Below are positions 26,725-32,974 of a stretch of DNA of 32,974 bases, piece after piece. Made by a program: the position numbers and the translations under genes. Positions within the stretch are counted from its first letter, which is position 1, and each line of letters starts with the position of its first letter. The notes under the pieces are model-generated. The model made no database searches, was not told where the DNA came from, and saw only the letters and a list, made by a program, of their open reading frames with translations. Origin of the DNA: an uncultured candidate division Zixibacteria bacterium (GTDB lineage: Bacteria; Zixibacteria; MSB-5A5; GN15; PGXB01); assembly GCA_937867135.1 (NCBI GenBank), contig CALMKK010000177.1, positions 1 through 32,974 on the forward strand. The letters are read 5' to 3'.

Positions 26725-27660
26725 ATGCAGGAATATTTGCGGCTCGAAAAAATTCGGAAGGTTTATGACTCCAAAGTCGCTGTCGATGACCTTTCATTGT
26801 CGGTGCCAAAGGGATCCATTTATGGAATACTGGGGCCAAACGGGGCCGGCAAGACCACTACGATTCGAATGATTATGGATATTATTGCGCCCGATGCCGG
26901 TTCGGTACTGGTTAACGGACATCATCCCGACGGCAATTTCCGCAATAGGGTCGGGTATCTTCCCGAAGAACGCGGTTTATATAAAAAAATGACCTTGATC
27001 GAAGTCGTTACCTTCCTGGCCGAGATCAAAGGTTGCACCCGTCAAGAGGCGCATGGTCGAATCGACGGCTGGCTGGAGAAGATGTCGCTACGTGAATATA
27101 AGAACCGTAAAGTAGAAGAGCTTTCCAAGGGAATGCAGCAGAAACTTCAATTCATTACGACTCTGATACATCAGCCGGAATTAATAATACTGGACGAGCT
27201 TTTTTCGGGACTGGATCCGCTAAATATTGAACTCATAAAGGATATAATTCTGGATGAAAAGCGCCGGGGCACAACCATTCTTTTTTCCACTCATGTAATG
27301 GAGCAGGCCGAAAAGCTCTGCGATTTTATTTGCCTCATTAATCATGGCCAGAAGGTTCTTGACGGTCGTCTGTCCGATATTAAAGCCAAATTCGGCAAAA
27401 ACTCGGCCCAGATAGAAATGGACGGGGATACTTCGTTCGTCAAAGAGATTACGGACATTGAGGGTGTCACGGAGTTCCCCAATTATATTGAATTGAAATT
27501 AGCCAAGAATGCAAATAGTCATGAAATTCTTAAAAAAATTGCGGACCGGGTTAATATCCGCCGTTTTCAACTGATGGAGCCGTCGCTCTATGATATTTTT
27601 ATCGAAGTGGCCCGCAGCGGCGCCACCTACTCCGTTGAAAATCGGGAGGTGAACCAATGA
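26725..27660 (+). CDS. ABC transporter ATP-binding protein (NatA-like exporter)
   Basis: Walker A GPNGAGKTTT, signature LSKGMQQKLQ, Walker B LIILDELFSGLDP, FSTHVMEQAE. Confidence 0.93.
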   Translation: MQEYLRLEKIRKVYDSKVAVDDLSLSVPKGSIYGILGPNGAGKTTTIRMIMDIIAPDAGSVLVNGHHPDGNFRNRVGYLPEERGLYKKMTLIEVVTFLAEIKGCTRQEAHGRIDGWLEKMSLREYKNRKVEELSKGMQQKLQFITTLIHQPELIILDELFSGLDPLNIELIKDIILDEKRRGTTILFSTHVMEQAEKLCDFICLINHGQKVLDGRLSDIKAKFGKNSAQIEMDGDTSFVKEITDIEGVTEFPNYIELKLAKNANSHEILKKIADRVNIRRFQLMEPSLYDIFIEVARSGATYSVENREVNQ

Positions 27661-28955
27661 AAAAACTCTGGATTCTAATCAGCCGCGAATATGCCCAGGT
27701 AGTCAAGAAAAAATCTTTCCTAATCGGTATAATTCTGACACCGCTGTTGATGATCGGTCTGACGGTTTTGCCCGCCCTGCTGGCAACTAAAAAGCCGGCG
27801 AAGACCGAACATATTGCAATAATTGATCTCGATAATCAGAGAGTAGGGGAGAAGTTTGCGGAAGCAATTAAAATATACAAATTGCCCAGCGGGAATCCGT
27901 CATATGAAGTCTCCGAAATAATGAAGATAAATCCGGCCGATTCACAAGAATTGGCGGCCGCCCGCCAGAAACTCGATTCCCTGATAATGAACCAGGATTT
28001 AAAGAGCTATCTAATAATCGGCAAAAACGCCGCATTAACAGACTCCGTCACGCTGGTATCCAAATCATTCAGCATTACCACGGGAAGTCGTTTCGAAAAG
28101 AGGCTTTCGGATATACTGTCGGGTCAGCGTCTCGAGAAATCAAATATCAATCTGCAGATTGATTCGGTTCTTTATCTGGCGCGTCGAATCGATTTGAGGC
28201 AGGAGGCTCCCGGAGGCAAGGAACGTGATTTCATGACCATGTATATGGGCGGAATTATTTTTGTGATGATAATTTTCATGACTGTAATCGGTTATGGGCA
28301 AATATTGATGCGATCGGTTATTGAGGAAAAGAATTCCCGTGTTATTGAAGTGATGGTTTCTTCGGTATCGTCCTTTCAGCTGATGGCCGGGAAGATTATC
28401 GGGCTGGGTCTGGCATCGCTGACACAGGTGGCGGTCTGGATAATAATCGGATTGGGGATATATTCATATCGGGGGGCGCTGAATGTGAGCGCCGATATTT
28501 CGAGTGTGATTTTTAACCCGGTACTCATCGTCTTTTTTGTGCTATTTCTGATTATCGGATATATTTTGTATTCCACGCTTTTTGCCTTAATCGGCTCACT
28601 CTGCAATACCGATAAGGAGGCTCAGAATTACATATTTCCGATTACAATGTCCCTGATATTGCCAATGATCCTGGCCATGTATATTATCCAGGAACCGGAT
28701 TCGGCCGTTTCAACTACCCTGTCCCTGATCCCGTTTTTCACTCCCACCATGATGATTCTCCGCCTAAATGTAATCAGCCCCGAAAGTTTCTCCCTGGGCA
28801 ATCCGATAATTGTACAGGCGATAATAGGAGTAATATTAACGACCGTCACCACCGTTTTGGTAATCTGGCTGGCGGCAAGAATTTTCCGGATCGGCATATT
28901 AATGTATGGCAAAAGGCCGACTCTGCCGGAAATAATTAAGTGGGTGAGATATTGA
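27657..28955 (+). CDS. ABC-2 type transporter permease (NatB-like)
   Basis: ATGA overlap with the ATPase gene; N-terminal TM, large extracytoplasmic region, VIEEKNSRVIEVMVSSVSSFQLMAGKIIG and C-terminal TM bundle. Confidence 0.92.
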   Translation: MKKLWILISREYAQVVKKKSFLIGIILTPLLMIGLTVLPALLATKKPAKTEHIAIIDLDNQRVGEKFAEAIKIYKLPSGNPSYEVSEIMKINPADSQELAAARQKLDSLIMNQDLKSYLIIGKNAALTDSVTLVSKSFSITTGSRFEKRLSDILSGQRLEKSNINLQIDSVLYLARRIDLRQEAPGGKERDFMTMYMGGIIFVMIIFMTVIGYGQILMRSVIEEKNSRVIEVMVSSVSSFQLMAGKIIGLGLASLTQVAVWIIIGLGIYSYRGALNVSADISSVIFNPVLIVFFVLFLIIGYILYSTLFALIGSLCNTDKEAQNYIFPITMSLILPMILAMYIIQEPDSAVSTTLSLIPFFTPTMMILRLNVISPESFSLGNPIIVQAIIGVILTTVTTVLVIWLAARIFRIGILMYGKRPTLPEIIKWVRY

Positions 28956-29869
28956 TGTCCAGTTTCTATCGAGCAAAGATGTTAAAAATCGCCGGTTTAG
29001 TGATTCTTGTGACTGTTGCCATTTTTATCATCGGCAACAGGGTTACATTTACTGAATCAACTTCCGCATCAATTGCATCTCCAATAAAAAAGACTTTTTT
29101 TGAATTTGAACTTCCTGACACCAATATCTGCAAAGGAATCCGCCTCAGACTCCGTTCCGGAATAGTAATAGATAACAAAAGTCATAAGGTTCTATATAGT
29201 TATAAGGCGCAGGAAATGACTTCGGTCGCATCGATATCGAAACTTCTTACCGCCATGGTGGTGCTGGATAATTATAAACCGGATTCTATTATTGCGGTGT
29301 GCAAAGAGGATTGCTATAGGTCCTCGCGCTCGATTCTTCGGGCGGGAGACCAGGTTCGTGTCAGGGATCTTCTTTGTGCGGCTCTCATAAGATCGGATAA
29401 TCGGGCGGCCCGGGCCATTGCCCGATCCGTTGCTTCAAGTGTCGATGAATTTGCGGCGTTAATGAATGGCAAGGCAAAGGAAATCGGTATGGACAGCACC
29501 GTTATGTTTGAGCCGACCGGTCTCGATGAACGAAACCGCTCCACAGCGGCCGATTGTGCCCGTCTGGTTAACGCCGCTATTGACTATCCCGAAATCGCTC
29601 GTATTACCAGTCTTAAAGAATTTAATTTCAAGCCTCTCAATCGCAAGCGGGGGCGGAAGATTGTCAATACCAATAAGCTTCTGTTTTCCAATTACCGCGT
29701 TCTGGCAGGGAAGACCGGATATATATCAGAATCGGCCTATTGTCTGACGACCATAATTGAAGATCGGAAAGGACGACAGCTGACGGTTGTCGTTCTGGGG
29801 GCGCCAGGCCCGAATTCACGTTTCAGCCAGGCGCGGCGCCTGGCCAGTTGGGCCTTTCAAAAACTGTAG
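28955..29869 (+). CDS. D-alanyl-D-alanine carboxypeptidase-like serine hydrolase (peptidase S11)
   Basis: SISK (SxxK), SDN, LAGKTGYI motifs; ATG overlaps the upstream TGA (TGATG). Confidence 0.9.
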   Translation: MSSFYRAKMLKIAGLVILVTVAIFIIGNRVTFTESTSASIASPIKKTFFEFELPDTNICKGIRLRLRSGIVIDNKSHKVLYSYKAQEMTSVASISKLLTAMVVLDNYKPDSIIAVCKEDCYRSSRSILRAGDQVRVRDLLCAALIRSDNRAARAIARSVASSVDEFAALMNGKAKEIGMDSTVMFEPTGLDERNRSTAADCARLVNAAIDYPEIARITSLKEFNFKPLNRKRGRKIVNTNKLLFSNYRVLAGKTGYISESAYCLTTIIEDRKGRQLTVVVLGAPGPNSRFSQARRLASWAFQKL

Positions 29870-30037
29870 GCCCGAGCCATAATCAAATAAAGCGTTAGGG
29901 GAGCAGATTAGGGGCCCGACGAGTGGGCCTTGGAAATAGTAATGGTTCCGTGTCTTGGCTTGTGGTGTCCCAAAAGATATATTATGTTAACTATTATTAA
30001 TAATAGATATCCCAAACGGATGTCTCATTGGAAAATT

Positions 30038-32530
30038 CTATTTCACCACAATATTTATTAATTTGTTCGGCACCAGGATCTTCTTTATAATGGCCTTCCC
30101 GGCAAGATAACTCGCGACCCGAGGATCATCAGAAGCCCGCCTGAATATTTCTTCCTCCGAAGCATCTCGGTCGGCCGACATTTCGGATCGAAGCTTCCCG
30201 TTGATCTGAATGGCTATGCTCACCACTTCAAAATGAATCGCCTCCGGGTCATAGGCCGGCCAATTTCCCCGGAAAACCGAGTTATTGCGACCGCATATAT
30301 GCCACATTTCCTCGGCCAGAAACGGCGCCATCGGAGCTATTAAAAGAATTATTTTGAGAATCAGATAATCATTGAATTTATCGTTAGATATTTTGGTCGA
30401 ATCAAAATCCCGAACCAGCTCCATCAACGCCGAAATGGCGGTGTTAAACTGCATCCGCTGATAATCTTCGCCGATTTTATGGATGGACTGATTCAAACGG
30501 GTATAGATTTTTTTCTCATAATCGCTCAAATCGTTTAACTTAAAGTAATGGTTTAAATCAGGGTCGGTTCCGCGATATAGTTCGGCCAGAGGGAAAAATC
30601 GGGCCGTAATAAATTTCTCCACGCCGATCAAATAATCTTCGCTCCAGGCAATCGGTTTTTCCGACGGGGCGGTAAAAAACATCGCCAGACGGGTAATATC
30701 AATGCCGCGCTGTCTCATCGGTTCCATGGGCGATCTAACATTACCTTTCGACTTGGACATGACATCCCAATTTTCATCCATCACCATCCCGTGATTAAAT
30801 AATGCCATTGCCGGTTCGTCGTCTTTGACCCAGCCGATATCTTTAAGAAATTTCTGGAAAAAGCGGAAATAAATCAGGTGGCCGGTGGCATGGGTTATGC
30901 CGCCGATATATTGATCCACCGGCATCCAGGCCGCCGCTTTTTCTCTGTCAAAAGGGATATTATCATTATGAGGGTCCAGATAGCGAAGATAATACCACGA
31001 TGAACAAACAAAAGTGTCCATAGTATCAGGATCACGTTCGGCATCGCCGCTGCATTTGGGGCATTTGACATTCATAAATTCCGGCACATCGGCCAGAGGC
31101 GACCGCCCCTTGGGCAGGTAATTTTCAACTTTTGGAAGCAAGACCGGCAGATCTTTATCCGGGACGACAACCGGTCCGCATTGGGGACAATGAATAATTG
31201 GTATGGGAGCGCCCCAATAGCGCTGTCGTGAAATTAGCCAGTCGCGCAACCTATAATTAATCCGTTCCCGTCCGAAGCCTTTGTTAGCGGCGAAAGCGGT
31301 TACTTCCCTGACGGCCTCTTCCCCAACCAACCCGTCAAATAGCCCGGAGTTGACCATTACTCCGAAATCAGTAAAGGGGTCGCCCATTTGAGAAGGATTT
31401 GGCGAGGAATTGTCGTCAGGGTGAATGACAATTTTTATCGGGATACCATATTTTTTGGCAAAGAGATAATCACGGCTATCGTGGCCGGGGACCGCCATTA
31501 CGGCCCCGGTGCCGTAGCCCGCCAGAACATAGTCGGCGACCCATAATTGCACTTCTTCGCCATTAAAGGGATTAACGGCATACTTGCCGGTGAAGACGCC
31601 ATCCTTCTCCCCGGTTGCGGCGGCGCGATCGATTTCAGATCGTTTCAGGGCTTGGCGGCGATACTCAACAACTCTCAATTTGTAATCCCCCTCCAATTTC
31701 AGGCGGTCAATTATGGGGGATTCGGGGGCGATGGCCATGAATGTAACGCCGAAAATGGTATCCGGGCGGGTTGTGAAAATCGGCAATTTTTCTCCGGAAT
31801 CTTTAATTGTAAAGTCAATTTCGGCACCGACCGATCGTCCGATCCATTCTCTCTGCATAGTCTTGACATTTTCCGGCCAATGCGTGAGTTTATCCAAATC
31901 CTTAACCAATCGCTCGGCATAATCGGTTATGCGGAAATACCACTGTTTCAATTCCCGTTTTTCCACTGGGGTATGACAACGTTCACAGGTTCCGTTAACA
32001 ACCTGCTCATTGGCCAGAACCGTTTTATCTTCCGGGCACCAGTTCACCCAGCCGATCTTCTGATAGGCCAATCCGTGGTCAAAAAGGCGGGCAAACATCC
32101 ACTGGGTCCATTTGTAATATTCGGGACTGCAAGAAATGACTTCACGGGACCAATCGAATGAAACCTCCGTTTTCTGCAAGGTGGAGCGGGAAATTTCTAT
32201 ATTTTTGTAGGTCCACTCAGCCGGGTGTAGTCCGCGCTGAATAGCGGCCCGCTCCGCCGGAAGACCGAAGGCGTCCCAGCCAAAGGGATTTAGCACCTGC
32301 TTGCCCTTCATCATTTGATAACGGGCGACGGCATCGCCAATAATATAATTTCGGAAATGCCCCATATGGATATCTCCGGAGGGGTAGGCAAACATCACCA
32401 GAATATAGAATTTATCCTTGCCGGGAAAATCAGGGGCCCTGTACAATTCCTCCTTTTCCCAGATGGTGTGCCACTTTGATTCGATTTCTTTAAAGTTATA
32501 CTTTAAGTGTTGTTCTTTTTCTTCCTGCAT
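30038..32530 (-). CDS. leuS: Leucyl-tRNA synthetase
   Basis: FAYPSGDIHMGHFRNY, NPFGWDAFGLPAE, editing domain (TTRPDTIFGVTFMAIAPESP), MSKSKGNV. Confidence 0.97.
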   Translation of the reverse strand: MQEEKEQHLKYNFKEIESKWHTIWEKEELYRAPDFPGKDKFYILVMFAYPSGDIHMGHFRNYIIGDAVARYQMMKGKQVLNPFGWDAFGLPAERAAIQRGLHPAEWTYKNIEISRSTLQKTEVSFDWSREVISCSPEYYKWTQWMFARLFDHGLAYQKIGWVNWCPEDKTVLANEQVVNGTCERCHTPVEKRELKQWYFRITDYAERLVKDLDKLTHWPENVKTMQREWIGRSVGAEIDFTIKDSGEKLPIFTTRPDTIFGVTFMAIAPESPIIDRLKLEGDYKLRVVEYRRQALKRSEIDRAAATGEKDGVFTGKYAVNPFNGEEVQLWVADYVLAGYGTGAVMAVPGHDSRDYLFAKKYGIPIKIVIHPDDNSSPNPSQMGDPFTDFGVMVNSGLFDGLVGEEAVREVTAFAANKGFGRERINYRLRDWLISRQRYWGAPIPIIHCPQCGPVVVPDKDLPVLLPKVENYLPKGRSPLADVPEFMNVKCPKCSGDAERDPDTMDTFVCSSWYYLRYLDPHNDNIPFDREKAAAWMPVDQYIGGITHATGHLIYFRFFQKFLKDIGWVKDDEPAMALFNHGMVMDENWDVMSKSKGNVRSPMEPMRQRGIDITRLAMFFTAPSEKPIAWSEDYLIGVEKFITARFFPLAELYRGTDPDLNHYFKLNDLSDYEKKIYTRLNQSIHKIGEDYQRMQFNTAISALMELVRDFDSTKISNDKFNDYLILKIILLIAPMAPFLAEEMWHICGRNNSVFRGNWPAYDPEAIHFEVVSIAIQINGKLRSEMSADRDASEEEIFRRASDDPRVASYLAGKAIIKKILVPNKLINIVVK

Positions 32531-32625
32531 ATTTTAGATCCGTTCTATTTATCGAAATTCAAGATTTTGAATTTAAATTAATAAATATCAATTATCAAGG
32601 ATTTTCGGTCGTGGCATCAAAGTTA

Positions 32626-32974
32626 TTAGGGCTTTCTGAAGGGCTTTTGCGGACGGATTTTATCCAGCAGGACGGTTCCGTAGGAATAGGCATTAATAAT
32701 TGCCCCTTTGATTTTTTCCAGACGATTTAAGGGGCAGCTTTGGATTTTTTGCATTACAGAAAAGGGGGAATCAAAATAGTAAATTGAATATCTTGGAAGG
32801 GTAAATCCCCGCCGGCTTTTTGAAAAATGGGAAAGTGAAAATCCCCATTCATACCCGGCCTGAAGGGCGAACCGCTCGGTGCGCTCATCATAGCGGCCGA
32901 AGGGATAGCTTAAATGGCGGACAGGGCGGCCAATTATATCTTCCAGCCCCTTCCGAGAGTGCTCGAGTTCCACT
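32626..32974 (-). CDS. Polysaccharide deacetylase, C-terminal part (5' end beyond window)
   Basis: ELEHSRKGLEDIIGRPVRHLSYPFGRYDERTERFALQAGYEWGFSL is typical of the NodB/CE4 C-terminal part; frame open to the window edge. Confidence 0.8.
   Translation of the reverse strand, partial: VELEHSRKGLEDIIGRPVRHLSYPFGRYDERTERFALQAGYEWGFSLSHFSKSRRGFTLPRYSIYYFDSPFSVMQKIQSCPLNRLEKIKGAIINAYSYGTVLLDKIRPQKPFRKP

Noticed and set aside
29910-29935. Hairpin GGCCC-GACGAGT-GGGCC between the S11 gene and leuS as a terminator
   Set aside because: Short stem and no following T-run on either strand; too weak to call.
31547-32161. Plus-strand ORF 204 aa antisense to leuS
   Set aside because: Fully opposite conserved LeuS sequence; no recognisable domain.

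Overview
The window looks like a contig from a dockerin-rich, Gram-negative-like bacterium; a Zixibacteria/FCB-type affiliation is only an impression from protein style. The left third (about 1-11.85 kb) is accessory. It holds the 3' end of a dockerin-doublet protein, a tandem two-domain DsrC/TusE-like gene interrupted by one in-frame TAA, a DEAD-box helicase, and three more dockerin-bearing secreted proteins: a FISUMP-domain protein, an 8-repeat SBBP propeller protein, and a 1.9k-aa protein built as (Big_5 + 7 FG-GAP repeats) x4 + dockerin. After a tRNA-Leu(CAA) come PBP1A, TyrS, a TPR lipoprotein, a Big_5 lipoprotein, an OmpA-like lipoprotein and a three-gene sugar ABC importer without an ATPase. 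Next is a translationally coupled membrane-protein cassette starting with a DUF6754-like protein and ending in a 42-aa zinc-ribbon ORF absent from the supplied track. A DUF72 protein, an ABC exporter, an S11 peptidase, LeuS and a truncated polysaccharide deacetylase complete the window. Best candidates for something undescribed are the DUF6754-type membrane cassette with its mini zinc ribbon, the interrupted cysteine-poor double DsrC gene, and the dockerin protein set. No CRISPR array, transposase, integrase or rRNA was seen.
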